NCBI GenBank assembly: GCA_015680685.1
Contig: MNCI01035680.1
Location: 76,823 to 140,822, forward strand
DNA: 64,000 nt
From: Gnetum montanum
Lineage: Eukaryota; Streptophyta; Gnetopsida; Gnetales; Gnetaceae
Direction of reading: 5' to 3'
The notes under the pieces are model-generated. The model did no database searches. It was not told where the DNA came from and saw only the letters and a list, made by a program, of their open reading frames with translations. Both the position numbers and the translations under genes were made by a program. Of this stretch, positions 35,620 through 48,389 are shown one piece after another (position 1 is the first letter of the stretch; the number at the start of each line of letters is the position of its first letter).

Positions 35620-38600
35620 TGAGATAAAAAAATGAGAAAAAAAGTCTTCACTTCCACAAAGAGGGCATTGAGGAGGAATAATTGTGATATATTTAAGACA
35701 ATTTTTGATACAAAGACCTTGATTAATAAGATACCATAAAAAAAGAATTTTTTGGAAAGGTAGGAGCTCTCCAAATATCTCTTATTTTCTTCATCCAAAA
35801 GTGTGGTGGTAATTGCATATTCTTGGCCTTAGTAAATTTGTTATGAATAAATCATTCTTTGTAATTATATTGTATGCAACTTTGGAGTTAAAAGAAAAAA
35901 CAAAACTACCATCCTTCCAAACAATATTTAGAAAAGCCTGATGCAAACTGGTATTAACTTATAATAAATTCATAAGATCAAAAATTAAATTTTCAAAATA
36001 TTTTTTCCTCTTTTGATTTAAATCATAGAGGTTAAGAGCCTAATTTCATGCAATCTATCTATCATAAATACATAGACAGGAAACAACACTAATACCAAAC
36101 TTGCTTAAAGTGGTACATAATCTAGATGAGTTAGTAGCCTAAGCTCCTTCATTAAAAGGAAACTACCATAGGTTAATTTTCTTAAGCATATCTTTTGAAG
36201 CTATAATATGATTGTAATTTTAATACTTAATAAGCTTGCATCATGTCTTTCAAATCTATTTAAGAACTATAGAACCAAGGATAGAAATGGCCTAAGGAGC
36301 AGACATTGAAGAAAGTTATTAGAGTTATTATTTTTAGATTTTCCTAGCATAAGTTTATTTCTTAAAAGGAGCATCCAAATATCATTTCTATCAATGCACT
36401 TTGAAATCCATTTTACTCTAAAAAGATATCTTGGTTATGACAATTAATGAGGCCAAGTCCATTTTTCTTGTTGTTAGTACAAATACACCACATAACTCTA
36501 GAAAAGCCTTTTCTATATTACTTAGTAGACCAAAGAAGCCTCTGGATAATATGATCAATTTTATCATAAGAAATCTTAGAATGAGCCTAATAACAAGAGT
36601 AATGAATACAAGTTAATTGAAGCATTTGCTTAATAACTAAAACTTTTCTAGTAACAGTGAGCTTTTTCCCTTTCCATTTATCAATATTCTTTTCAATTTT
36701 CTCAACCACATAATTTCATAAAATAGTAAGACTAGGCTTAAAAGAAAAAAGTATTTCTAAAATTTTGAAAAAAATATTTTTTCAAAATTTTTCAAGGATT
36801 GAGAATAATATACTCATCAATATTATCATTATAATAAAAAATAAATTTTACATAATTGATATAAGAGCTAGATAACATGTAGTAAACTTCCAGTCTAGCT
36901 AGTAGAATATTGATATATTGTAGAGAATTATTGATCATAGAAAAAAGAATCATATGCAAAGTGCATGTTAAGAATTTGTGAGCTTGATCATCTTTAATGA
37001 TATTCCTTTGTAGATCATAATGTACATTATGTGAAAAAAATTCTATAGCAATAATAAAAAGATAAGGAGCTAGATGACAAGCTTAACTAATTGACCACTA
37101 AAGAGAAAAGAATAAACTTAATTCAAAATTTGTAGCAACTTGAGCATTAGTGTCAGTAAGCATGGTACATAAAAGAAGAATAAACTAATCATCAAATACC
37201 TATTTATATAGACAAGAAATAATGAAATTCTATTCAATCTTATCATGAGCTTTAGCATAATCTAACTTAATAAAAGTAATGTCCTAGTTAGTATTAGAAG
37301 CCTATTGAATTTTTTTGGAAGATAGAATAACATTATTTAAGATATGTTTTCTTTTAATGAAACTTGTATGCTCAAGTTTGATGACATCTTCTATAATTTC
37401 CTAAATTTAAGAAGCCATGTATATAGCCAAAATTCTATAGGTATCATTAAGAAGAGTAATAAGTTCTAAATTACGAATATGTTAAAGATCTTTGTTCGTA
37501 GGAAGAAGATGAATCATACCTTTATTAATATTTTTACAAAGAGAAAATTTTTTTAAGAGCTTCTTCAAAAACATGAAAGAGGTCATCTCCAACAATGTTC
37601 CAATCCTTCTTAAAAAATTCTATTTAAAAACTATCAAATCTTAGATTTTTATGATCACCTAAGCTAAAAGTACTTACTTGGATTTCTTCCACTATAATTT
37701 TTGCTTCAAGCATACTTTGATGTACTTTCATTATAAGATGAGGTATGTATGTACTAAAGGCCTTGATGGTTTCCTTATTAAAACCTTTAGAAGAAAAAAT
37801 AGAAGAAAAATGATTTGCTCAAAAATTATTAATAATCTCATGATTTTTAATGATAGAATAATTTATATAAATCAATTCTAGTTTAAGTACTTAACATTTT
37901 CCTTTTAGAAATTGAAAAAATTCCTCCCAAGATTCATCTTCATTTTAAAGCTAGGATATGTAACTTTTAGCAAGAGTACTTTTATCTCCAAAAGCATTCT
38001 AACACCACCTAACACAACGAGCTTTCATGAAGACTTTTGAGTTTCAAAATCAAAGGAATATTTTTCTTAATGAAGTTACATTTTCTTGACAAATTCTAAA
38101 AGATCTTCTTCATCTTGATACTTTTTCTTAGCAAATTACTTTTCAAACCATCTTGCATAACTTCTAATTCTACAAGTAGTTTGTTACCGCTAGTTAATCT
38201 AATTAATATTGCTAGTAGGTTTTTTTTCTATATTTTATAAAGACTTAAAAAAATATTTTTTCCATTGGGTCTTGTAAACATATTAGTGTTCATATAAAAA
38301 ATCTCTTGCTCTAAAAAGAAAAAAATGATTTCTATAGAGAAAAGTATTGATAGAAAAATAATTTAATAAAGTAGCATTTGTATGCTTCTACTTTACTTAT
38401 ATGCTTCCAAAAAGAAACATTTAAGATGTAAAATCTATTAAGTTGACAATAAATTCTATCATTTTCATAATGATAATTACACCAAGGATAATGATGCTCA
38501 TTTCAATGATGTAGGAAGAAAGTATTAACAACAAAAATAAAATATTTTACTTTAAAATTACACCAATCTTCTTTTTCTTGAGATGATATATAAGAAGGAA

Positions 38601-39058
38601 GAACACCAAATTTATCAAAATGACTTTCAATCATATTGAAATCACCTCCAATGATCCAAAGAATTTTAGGCAAAGATAGAAGATATATCTAAATATTTAG
38701 TTGATTTTTTCAAATTATTAGAAATATAAATATTATAAAGCCAAAAGTCTCCTTTTTCACTATGACAAGTAATCCAAATAACTTTTCGAAGGTTGTTAGA
38801 ACCAAAATTTAAAACTTTTTTAGTATAATTTTTATTAACTTGAATAACTAACACCTACTTTATTAACTTCATGAGTAACATAAGAAATACAATTTTTAAA
38901 AATACATTTACCAACAAAACTAATATCATGCACTAGAATGTTACTCTTCTATAAGAAAAGAAAATTTAGAGATAAATGCTATTTTGAAGATACTTCTTAA
39001 CAATCTTTACTCAAGAGCTATCAAAAAGGCCTTGAATATTCCATGATAAAACTAACAT
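35620..39058 (-). pseudogene. LINE ORF2: endonuclease, reverse transcriptase and Cys-rich finger (copy 1)
   Basis: The minus strand starts near 39,058 with an exonuclease-endonuclease-phosphatase fold (LVLSWNIQGL; LWIIGGDFNMIE near 38,660; YPWCN near 38,480). RT follows, with motif A FIKLDYAKAHDKIEWNFI near 37,270 and motif B HLAPYLFIIAIEF near 37,070. The FADD motif C is degraded near 36,960. The C-terminal finger reads FLWYLINQGLCIKN and PPQCPLCGSED near 35,650-35,760. Such proteins nick target DNA and prime reverse transcription in place. Many stops and indels show that it is inactive. Confidence 0.85.
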
Positions 39059-39349
39059 TGAAATGTGGAAAAGGAGACCTCCATTCTTGATTTTTCATGC
39101 TTAGCATTTATCTTAATATTTATGTCACTAATGGGTTAAAAAGCATTGTCTAATGAGAAAACATTTGGACTAATAGTATAAGTAAAAAGAGAAGGAGATA
39201 CTTTAGGCGTTACATCCCCATTTCTAAATAGAGTTGTTTTGTAATGAAGATGGTATTGCTTCAAAACAAGTGATGTAATTATAGTAATAAGAATCAAAAT
39301 AAAAAGTTGTAATAAGACATAAAATGACATATTATGATAATGAGCATGT

Positions 39350-39740
39350 CTCTTAAGGTGACCTTTGGGGATTTGACCTAATATATTTATACCCAGAAAT
39401 TAGAGGTTATGCTAGCATGGTTTTGTAGATCCAACAATAGTAAGTAATTAGTGATTAGTGAAGCATGACAAGAAGATGACTAGTCATTTATTTTAATCAA
39501 ATAGAACCTTAACCATGGGGGTAGTGCTCGATTGCTTGTAATGGATAGATGCTAAAGGAAGATAAACATAAGGAACCTTGGCAACATGGCCTAGATACAT
39601 TATTTTTACATTAATAAAGATTTTGTTTCTTTTCCTTCTGTAGTTTCCGTATTGCATCCTTTACACATAATGTCGAATATTATGTATATATGATTATTTC
39701 CATGACATCAAGGAATGGAATGTCTTAATTGGTATTAGAG
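39350..39740 (+). repeat. Probable copia-type LTR end with primer site
   Basis: TTGGTATTAGAGTAAATCA at 39,729-39,747 is one transition away, in its first eleven bases, from the initiator-methionine primer site TGGTATCAGAG used by copia elements. The preceding approximately 380 bases from ATGTCTCTTAAGG have LTR-like composition, with an AATAAAG signal near 39,613. I could not find the matching 3' LTR or a copia protein directly downstream. Confidence 0.5.
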
Positions 39741-41673
39741 TAAATCATGATCTAAGGCTAATAAGAATAAAGGACTAACTATAATTTAGTGAAAAACCAT
39801 GAACCATGATCAAAGAAGAACTATGAGCCATTGTGAGATGTGAATTATGTCCAAGATGAATTTTGTGATCAAGAAGATTTCTTCCTAATCATTTCCATGG
39901 ATATATGTGACTAAAGCTCAAAGAGTCTTGATCATACACCAACACAATTTATCAACTGTTGGAAACTCTAGTAAGATAAGAGGAACATTAGTTCAAGTAA
40001 CTATTATCCATTTTATAATAATGTAGGATTTTTCTCTTAGCTATTTATGGAAATCCTTATGTTCTTCAACAAGGGTAGTAACTAAAATGAAGTCCTTAAA
40101 ATATTTCTTTGTTATTAAGTTCCTTCATTCCTAAAACACTTGAACCTCAACAAACTGATATTACATGCTCTTATCCATATTATCGATAAACTTAAAGATG
40201 TTAAGATACCTAGATATCCCCTCTACTTATCAAGGAAGAGACCTTCCCAATGTTCTACCTTGTTAATCGTCTTCTTAGAGGCACCTCATCCAAGCTTGGT
40301 AATCCTTATCTCATGATGAAGTATACTTATCATTTATAATCAAAGTTAAGGGACTTAGAAGTTCCTATGTTGCATGCTCTTTAAAGTTAGCTTAACTTTT
40401 TAGTATTCAATGAGATGATTCGAACAGTATCAATTTCATCTTGATTAGACTTATAGTTTGAGAGATTTTGAATTTTAAAGTTTATTGTAATGCATGCTTA
40501 GTAAAATTTAAAAATTAATAAATTTATAAGCTAAAAATTAATATTAAATTTTTAAAATTTGAGGGAAAAAAATACTATAAGACCTCTTACTAATCAAGCC
40601 AAACTCTAAGCCCCTATTTTGCTATCCACCAAGCCAACCTTGCTCAATTATATAAAAATATTTTTCAATAATATATAAAAATATTCTAACTTAAAAGAAA
40701 TCATGGCCACCACATTGGCGATAGGGCGTACACATGGTTGGTCACTATGGATCACAATACAATAGGGCCACACAAGGCCTAGCCACTATGTATTGTCGTA
40801 GGGCCACATCAAGCTCAACTGCTATGTACCATGGAAAGATCCATAAACTAGTACTAAAAAACTTAATAAGTAGGACTAACCTGATCTAGTAATCTCATGA
40901 ATTGGACTAACAAATCTAATATTTTTGTCCTTCTTGGACCTTAGGATTAGGTAACTAGAATATGCTTATAGTTCAACTTTGGCCACTGACCCCTAATTTA
41001 TCATTAATGACATTACTATAGTTAGTATCCTAAGGGGGGTAGAACACTTATTAAGAGTGAAGGAAATATAGCTAAGTCATTACTAAGACAACAAATTGAA
41101 TGGTTGAAGAATTAGTTCATGAATCAAAATGACAATGAATATGTTTAATAATTTAGCAATAACTAGATCATGTAACAAACATCAACCATCATGGAAAATC
41201 ATAATATTATCTTAACAATGCATATAATGCCTATGAGAAGGAACAAGGTAGGAGAGAATCATAGGGCCCTTATTTCTATATCTTTTTTTAGACAAATAAA
41301 ATATTTTGAGTAGTATAAATGGAAAAGAGAACTTACCCTACATTTACTTTGAAAACCAAAGATATGTGTTACACCTTGTGTAATCCTAGTTAGGGCTAGT
41401 AATTAGTCATTGGTAAATTGTTGGTAAGCTAAAATTTATTTCCTTCTCTTGTCATCCACAATTGTCACCTCGATGACATCTAAGAGAACTTGGTGTCATG
41501 GGAAGACAAATATAAGGTCCCTACTCAACTATTATTAATAAATATTTATATTTTTCCCAAATGGAGCACATTTACATTCTTAATTCATTGATTATTTTAT
41601 TTCTCTAAGAACACCCCCATAAGTATGGAAAATTTAATGTTTATCTTTAAAAACTTGCCTTTTTAGCTAAACT
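39741..41673. other. Unassigned AT-rich DNA, possibly decayed copia interior
   Basis: No conserved protein motif is recognisable after the primer site. Around 40,690-40,830 the phrase ATAGGGCCACAC/GTAGGGCCACAT recurs in an imperfect tandem arrangement. Confidence 0.35.
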
Positions 41674-41950
41674 TTATGAATTCAATTTTTAAGATGTGGG
41701 TGCCATTCTAGGAATGTCATTTCTCCAAAAATTTAATGCCCTAAACCCTAAAAACTAAACCTAAATTTTTATGGTTTAGGTTTTAGGATTCAAGTTTTAG
41801 GGTTTAGGGTCTAGGATTTAGGTTTTATGGTTTGGTGTTCAGGGTTTAGGGTATAGGGTTTTGGTTTAGGTTTTAGGGTTTAGGGCATTAAATTTTTAGA
41901 CAAATGACATTCCTAGAATGACATCCACATCTTCAAAATTAAATTCATAA
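41674..41950. mobile_element. Foldback/MITE-like element with telomere-like core
   Basis: About 80-base arms are inverted complements: left TTATGAATTCAATTTTT and GCCATTCTAGGAATGTCATT, right complemented as TTATGAATTTAATTTTG and GTCATTCTAGGAATGTCATT. Each arm continues into AAATTTAATGCCCTAAACCC. The loop is a degenerate array of plant telomere-type repeats (TTTAGGG, GGTTTAGGGT, TTTTAGGGTTTAGGG). No transposase is encoded and I see no clear target duplication. It lies directly beside the 3' end of LINE copy 2. Confidence 0.8.
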
Positions 41951-41968
41951 GAAAAATATTTTACTGTC

Positions 41969-44710
41969 ATATGAGTTCCTTGAGAAGGGTATGAAGCTTT
42001 TATCATGTAATCTTAGTAAGGATCTTCATTTACATGATCACACTATATCACATTTCAATTCTAGTAGTTAGGACCTTCATTGATATGTTTTGCTTTTCAA
42101 TATATGGGATACTTCTCCATTATTTCTACCTTTTTTCATTATCCTTTACTTTTCCTATATATGGATAGGGACTTAGATTATACTTGTATATTGTGAAATG
42201 TGCATTATTACTGTATGCTACATATCCTTAAGATTGGAATTATTTTACTTTCTATAATGGGTTTTGGTTAAAAGATCTAAGTATATGGAATCATGCAAAT
42301 ATTTTGCATAAAATGGGAACAAGATTGACATCCATCCCTTAGTACTTATGACTTGAAGTTTCAACATCAGCTATCAAAACTTGAAAAATATTTCCAACTC
42401 TATCTCATTCTCATCTCAATAATTAATCATGATTTGATTATTTTTTTATTACTCTTTTGATTTTTCATTTAATAAGTAGTACCAATTTTCTATTTTTGGA
42501 AAGAAAACTACTGGCTCATAGATTCTTTTGCCTTGGTTATTTAGTGATCTAATAGATTCTCCATCTTGCAACTTGTACGGTTGTGACCCCATAGTGTGCA
42601 CTTCATTGAGTAGGAAAATGATGTAGATTGGTATTCTTGGTAGCAAGTCGTAGACTCAAATTCTTGCATATCTTGTTGGTACTTCACTCATTATATTTCT
42701 TAACTAATTATTTTCCTTGTATTTTATTATTATCTTAACTTCTTTTAACTTTAATTATGGTTACCATGATAATTTTCTTGCAGTCATTTCTTGAAACGTC
42801 AAGTTCTTTGGTATCTATTATTTTGGATTATATTTGTAATGGAACTTCAAGTTTATTTCATTATATACATCTTTCACAATCTTTTAGATTCTTTACATGG
42901 GTCCTCCATGGTTATTTGAAGTCATCTTTATAATATCTTTGTTCAATTTCTCCTTTGCTTTTATCACATTTACAAGCTTTTAATAACTTTTTTTTGGTGG
43001 TAGGGGGTATAAAATTTTTTTAAAATAAATAATAGTATTTTTTAAAAATGTTGAGTACATTAGATAAATGAAAAAAAAAAGAGTTTGAAGAAAAAAACCA
43101 ATGGTTTTGGGAATGCCTTTTCATATTTTCATCTTTGCAACCAATCTTGAAAAACCTTCCCTCTTGTATAGAAAAAGGATCAGGTCTTGCCCTTGTTCAA
43201 AAGCAACCTCAAATGTGTTCACTTTGTAGACAAGGATTTCTTTCAAAGAGAAGGAGAAAACTCTCTCTCAAGACAAAAGAATCCATCAATAAGAAATAAT
43301 GAACAAATAAGAACAAAAGATAAAATCTTTCCATTCTTAAGTCTTAAAAAAAAGAAATTAATATTGTAGAAAATAAATTAATTATTCAGCTTTTAGTTGA
43401 AGCTATAGTTGAAAAGAAACATCTTTAAGAATATGATATTTAACTCCTAAAGAGAGATCATAGTTATGCTCTTGTTGCACACCAAAGCTTCCAAATAGAG
43501 TAGATAACAAGTAGTTGAAAATACTTCTAGATGCAAAGAAAGAAAGTAGACAAAGCAAGTTGATCACCAAGAATGACTTTATTGATGATTGGTTAAAATT
43601 TGTTACAAATTTCATATGTCCTTTTCCAAGCATGCTGTGCAATGAGATACAAAAACATATAATAAAAAGAGTCTTCACTTTGATAAAGAGAAAATTGAGG
43701 AGAAATAATTTTGATATGTTTAAGATAATTTTTGATATGAAGATCTTGGTGAATAAGATACCATCAAAAAATACAAATTTTTGGAAATGTAGGAGCTCTC
43801 CAAATATCTTTTATTTTCATTGTCTAAAAGTGTGGTGATAATTGCATATTCTTGGCCTTATTGAATTTGTTATAAATAAATCATTGTTTGTAATAATCTT
43901 ATATGCAACCTTGGAGTTAAAAGGAAAAACCAAAACTAGCATCCTTCCAAAAAATATTTAGAAAAGCTTGATGCAAACTATTATTAACTTATAATAAATT
44001 CTTAAGATGAAAAATTAAATTTTTGAAATATTTTTTTCCACTTTCAATTTAAATCATGAAGGCTAGAAGCCTCATTCCATCTAATCAATCTATCTTAAAT
44101 ATGTAGATAGGAAACAACATTGATACAAAATTTACTTCAAGAGATACATAATCTAGGTGAGTTAGTAGCTCATGCTCCCTCATTAAAAGGAAACCACCAT
44201 AGGCTGATTTGCTTAAGTATATCATATCAAGCTATAATATGATTATAATTTTAATACTTACTAAGCTTGCATCATGTCTTTCAAATCTATTTAAGAGCTA
44301 TAGAACCAAGGATAGAAATGGTCTAAGGAAAATGTAGATAGTGAAGAAAGTTATTAGAAGATCAACTGTTATTATTTTTATATTTTCTTAGCATAATTCT
44401 ATTTTTTAAAAGGAGTATCCAAATATTATCTCCATCGATGCACTTTGCAATCCGTTTTATTACAAAGAAATACCCTAGTTATAATAATTAATGGGTCCAA
44501 GTCCTTCATCTTTCCTATTGTTAGTGCAAATATCCCAAGTAACTCTAGAAAAGCCTTTTCTATATTACTTAGTAGACCAAAGAACCCGATGGATAATACA
44601 ATCAAATCTATCAAAAGAAGTCTTAGAATGAGCCCAATAACAACAGTAATAAACATGAGTTAATTGAAGTATTTGGTTAATAAATAAAACTTTGCTAGCA
44701 AGAGTGAGCT
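41969..44710 (-). mobile_element. LINE copy 2, 5'-truncated
   Basis: It is colinear with LINE copy 1 from ATGAGTTCCTTGAGAAGG on the left to CAAGAGTGAGCT at 44,710 on the right. There copy 1 continues into RT (36,660 onward) and copy 2 stops. It therefore holds only the C-terminal part of ORF2 (including the region of the Cys-rich finger, 43,680-43,830, with the cysteines degraded) and the 3' part. Truncation at the 5' end is the usual outcome of incomplete target-primed reverse transcription. It contains no LTR insertions and so acts as the empty-site reference for copy 1. Confidence 0.85.
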
Positions 44711-45514
44711 AGGATGGTTATGTGCCATAGGCTATTGTTTTTTTACTTTCAACTTTTATTATTATTATTATTATTATTATTTCCAATTTTGTATTGGCAT
44801 TTTTTTTAAATTTCAGCTAAATGAAATATAAACATGTGCTATGAATGTTTTCAAAAAGGGGTAAATAAGTTGTTATAAGTATAAAATAATAATAACAAAG
44901 TTAATAAATAAATAATAGGTAATATTTTTTTTCTAGTTTAAAATTTATGATTTTACAAATACTTTGAGTTTCCCTTTTTTTTTTTTGCTTGACAGATGGC
45001 AAGCATGGAGAAATTCATATTGCAAAGCATATTTGTAGATTAGTTGTAAAGATTTTGGAAGATCTAAAGAATCAGTTGAAGATAAAGCATATCTCCAACT
45101 CCCATGCAGAAAGACACATGGCATCCATGCTTCACTTCCTAAGAAACATGGTAGCCATGCTTCTCTTACAAAGTGAAAAAAAGGAGAAGGAGAAGAACGT
45201 AAGGGCTATAAAAGCCCATACACACAAATGAAGAGGAGGATCATCAAGGAAGGAGAAAGCAAAGTCTCTTGGCTTCTCTGTTTCTTTCCATATCTTGCTT
45301 CTTCTTCCCTTCTTCCTTTCCTTCTCCTATTCCATCCCACCATCTCTTGATACCATATCCCTTATACCTTTCCATATTAGTGTTATTGTTGCTACATGCA
45401 ACTCATTGCTTGGTGTTAGTATTGTTACCTATAATTAGTTGCTATTGGATGCTTGTTTTTGTTGCTGTTATTAGTCATTATTGGATGGTGTTGTTGTCTG
45501 CAAGCTATCGATAG
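44711..45514. other. Unassigned sequence with LTR-promoter-like segment
   Basis: After a TTA/TTAT microsatellite (44,757-44,780), 44,993-45,300 has promoter-like features: GGGCTATAAAAGCCC at 45,203-45,220 and a purine-rich leader. It replaces the first part of the expected 5' LTR of the miniature element. It may be a piece of a different LTR. Confidence 0.4.
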
Positions 45515-46313
45515 ATGCATCTCTCTCCATTGAGATGCACATAGATGGGTCGGAGGGTTTTGAGGGATTGAAAAACCAGCAGACATCAATTTTCTCTCTC
45601 TCTCTCTTCTCCTATTTTCCTTAGGGAAATAGTTAGCAACAACAGAGCTATGTGGATGATGGTCAACAATCTTAACAAGAAGCCAAGAGGTAGTAGTTTT
45701 CTTTTTCCTTTTGGTGATAGACCTGTGATGGTGGCAGACATAGGATTGGAGATAGAAACATGTCTATTGACATGTGATAATGAAATTTTGTGGCTCATTT
45801 TTTCTCTCTCTATTGTGGTGTTGCAACAGCAGACAACAACAGTTGCAGGTGTAGGTTCTATAGTTCCATTCTATTTTTGGTAGGTGGTACATCTACAACA
45901 GGGTTCCTCAAATAGGAATAAATTTTCCTCTCTTGTGCTAGTGATGGGGCACATGTGTTAGAGACATGTTAGTGGGCCCCTTCATCCAGCCTCTTCTCTC
46001 TCTCTCTCTTCCTCATTTGGTAGCTATAGGTAGTGTTGGTTGTGGTAGCATCTGCAACAAATCAACGATGAACGACAACAGTAGCCGGGAAGTAGGAAAA
46101 ATTTATTTTTGTTACCTTTTGTATTCTTGAATTCGAGACACTCATTCCAATTAAAATTTTCATTTTTTCACTATTTTCAATAGGCCACGTAGCCCTCGCC
46201 AGCTGAAACTATTCTTGGGTTTCAATACCCATACAGGAGGCACCCTAGGCAATAGTTTACTCAAATGAGTTTTCTTCTCTGGTGTTGGTGCATCCAAAAT
46301 TTATGCATCAACA
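45515..46313 (+). repeat. Miniature element 5' LTR, truncated
   Basis: It matches 47,015-47,857, including GCTATGTGGATGATGGTCAA, GGATTGGAGATAG and the end AAATTTATGCATCAACA. It lacks the long CT tract of the 3' copy, showing a short CT run near 45,995 instead. Confidence 0.8.
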
Positions 46314-46702
46314 CATTTTTGGTGCTAGAAAGAGAGTCTTTCTCTCACCTTTTTTTTATTAGCTCTTCTTGCCATTTTCTTATGGTTATTTCATTTTCCC
46401 ATCCTATCTTGGAACCTATTGAATCTTTTTAAAAAACCTTTGTCTTTAGACACTTATTTTTTTCTTTTTTTTATGCTTCCCATTTTTTGAAAATTGTTGT
46501 TACCGAAACCCTTTTTTTATAACCCTTGTTTCCTAGTTCTATTTTGAATTTCTAATTTTGGTGGTCCTTACCTAAGTTATAACTTGGGTGAGGTGGTTTT
46601 ATTATTCAATTTAAAATTTATTTTTCTAAAATTTTTCTTTTAAGATTTCATGGTTTTTGTTGCTCCTTACACTTGCATGTAATTTGTTGTTTGGAGGCTA
46701 AG
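46314..46702 (+). other. Miniature element interior: primer site and polypurine tract only
   Basis: The interior is T-rich with no coding frame. The primer-site-like CATTTTTGGTGCTAGAAAG begins at 46,314 and the purine tract TTTGGAGGCTAAG ends at 46,702. Confidence 0.7.
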
Positions 46703-46952
46703 TGTTGTGGCCAACCTTGGCCATTCTATCACATGGGGCAATGATCATCAAAAATCTCCTGTAAAATCATATACCATTTTACCAAGTAATGTTGACATGT
46801 GGAAAGGTGGACTGACATGTGAGAAGATGAACCGATGTGTAGGAAGGTGAACCGACATGCGGGAAGGTGGACTAACCTATGAGGAGGGGAAATGTTACTA
46901 GTAGGCAAATATAAAGTAGAGGATTGCAAAAAAAAGAATGGTTGATTTTCCT

Positions 46953-46969
46953 GGGGGGGGGGGGGGGGG
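46953..46969. repeat. Poly-G tract
   Basis: Seventeen consecutive G within the 3' LTR. It could form a quadruplex or be miscalled in length. Confidence 0.85.
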
Positions 46970-47501
46970 TAGGGGAGTAAGGGCCTCCTTAACAAATGAA
47001 GCTCTCTTCCTGAATAGTTGTGTCTCACTCCATTGAGGTGCACATAAATGGGTAGTAGGGTCTTGAGGCACTAAAAAACCAATGGACGGTGATTTTCTCT
47101 TTTTTTCTTCTCCTGTCTTTCTTGGGGTGATAGTTAGTAATGACAAAGCTATGTGGATGATAGTCAACAATCTCAATAGAAAATCAAGAGGTAATGATTT
47201 TCTTTTTCCTTTTTGCAATAGACCCATGACGATGGAAAACATAGGATTGGAGATAGCAATGCATCTATTGGCACATGATAATGAGATTTGACAACTCGTT
47301 TTTTTTCTCTCTCTACTGCAATGTTGTAGTAGTAGATAGTATTCGTTGTAGGTGCAAGTTCTACTGTTCTATTCTATGTTTGGTAGGTGGTACATCCATG
47401 GTAGGGTTCTTCAAACAAGGAAAAATTCTCCTTTCTCATGTTGGTGATGGGGCACATTCTATCTATGCGTTAGAGATGTGTCAGTGGGTCCCTTTATCCA
47501 A

Positions 47502-47506
<5 letters not shown>

Positions 47507-47558
<52 letters not shown>
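47507..47558. repeat. (CT)n microsatellite
   Basis: About 26 CT units in the miniature element 3' LTR. The 5' LTR has far fewer, so the tract expanded in this LTR or contracted in the other. Confidence 0.9.
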
Positions 47559-47562
<4 letters not shown>

Positions 47563-47857
47563 GATGCCTATAGGCAGTGTTGACTGTGGCAGTGTCTGCA
47601 ATGAATCAGTGATGAATGGTGATAGTAGCTGGGAGGTAAGGAAAATTTATTTTTGTTACCTTTTGTATTCTTGAATTCAAAACACTCATTCCAATTAAAA
47701 TTTCTATTTTTTTACTATTTTCAAAAGGCCACATAGCCCATTCTAGTTGAGACTATTTTTGAGTTTCAGTACCCATATGAGAGGCACCCTAGGTAATAGT
47801 CTCCTTAAATGAGTTTTTCCTCCTAGTGTTGATGTGTCTAAAATTTATGCATCAACA

Positions 47858-48389
47858 CTTACATGCTTCATAGTCAAATTCCCAATGCTTTTCAAATTTG
47901 GAAATGTCATGATAAAATTGATGTATCCTTCTTAGTTTTTAACATTTACATATCCAAGCCTAAAATGCCATTTTAATAGTTGATCTTAATTGGCTGATAG
48001 ATATAAAAATTTAATATAATGATCCACTAATTTAAATATACTGTTGCAAGGTACATCATGGACCAATATCTCACTATCATAGTGTATAGTAAGATATGGA
48101 TTACCATGCCTTTTTTTTACACTAAATTTACTATATAAACCTTCATTACCAAGTTAATATATGAAAAATAGAGTCATGATGAACTTAGTATTGTAATAAA
48201 CATCTTTTAAACTTAGATATGAAACCTTCATGGCTCCACATTTAGTAATTTTTAGTAAGTGACCATCCCCAATCCTTGCAAAATGAGTTCTTATTTCATG
48301 TATTAAATAACAATTTAGGACTTTATGCTTGGAAACTTAGAAAATAAATTTTTTAGATTATCATCTATCTTACTATTTTGTATCAGTGT
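47858..48389 (-). pseudogene. Copia protease to pre-integrase fragment
   Basis: On the minus strand one frame reads ARIGDGHLLKITKCGAMKVS, YLSLKDVYYNTKFIMTLFFI and, after stops, LLKWHFRLGYVNV, matching the copia layout of post-protease strands followed by the gag_pre-integrase WHxRLGH motif. Only about 500 bases remain. It abuts the miniature element on the left and a solo LTR on the right, so it was broken at both sides. Confidence 0.7.

Larger units (their letters stand above)
20788..39058 (-). mobile_element. LINE (L1-type) copy 1, interrupted by three LTR insertions
   Basis: LINE sequence occupies 20,788-21,618, 22,474-22,848, the 26-base island 29,264-29,289, and 35,199-39,058. Together these are colinear with copy 2 (41,969-44,710) up to where copy 2 ends. 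Read on the minus strand it has an endonuclease start at 39,058, RT and a Cys-rich C-terminal finger, then a long AT-rich 3' part. The interruptions are a solo LTR (21,619-22,473), element III-A and element III-B. No poly-A tail is visible at the left end and ORF1 is not recognised, so both ends are uncertain. Confidence 0.85.
45515..47857 (+). mobile_element. Miniature LTR element related to element I
   Basis: A partial 5' LTR (45,515-46,313) and a complete 3' LTR (46,703-47,857) flank only 389 bases. The interior starts with the family primer site (TTTTTGGTGCTAGAA) and ends with the family polypurine tract (GTTTGGAGGCTAAG), with no ORF between. It therefore has everything needed in cis for reverse transcription but no proteins, like a TRIM element. 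The first 330 bases of the 5' LTR are missing. Confidence 0.8.
46703..47857 (+). repeat. Miniature element 3' LTR
   Basis: It begins TGTTGTGGCCAACC and ends ATGCATCAACA. It includes a 17-base G run (46,953-46,969), short tandem GACATGTGGGAAGGTG-like units (46,790-46,880) and a CT microsatellite (47,507-47,558), all likely length-unstable. Confidence 0.82.

Noticed and set aside
41740-41890. Telomere-like TTTAGGG array as evidence of a chromosome end
   Set aside because: It is short, degenerate, lies between inverted arms and is flanked by ordinary repeats on both sides, so it is interstitial.
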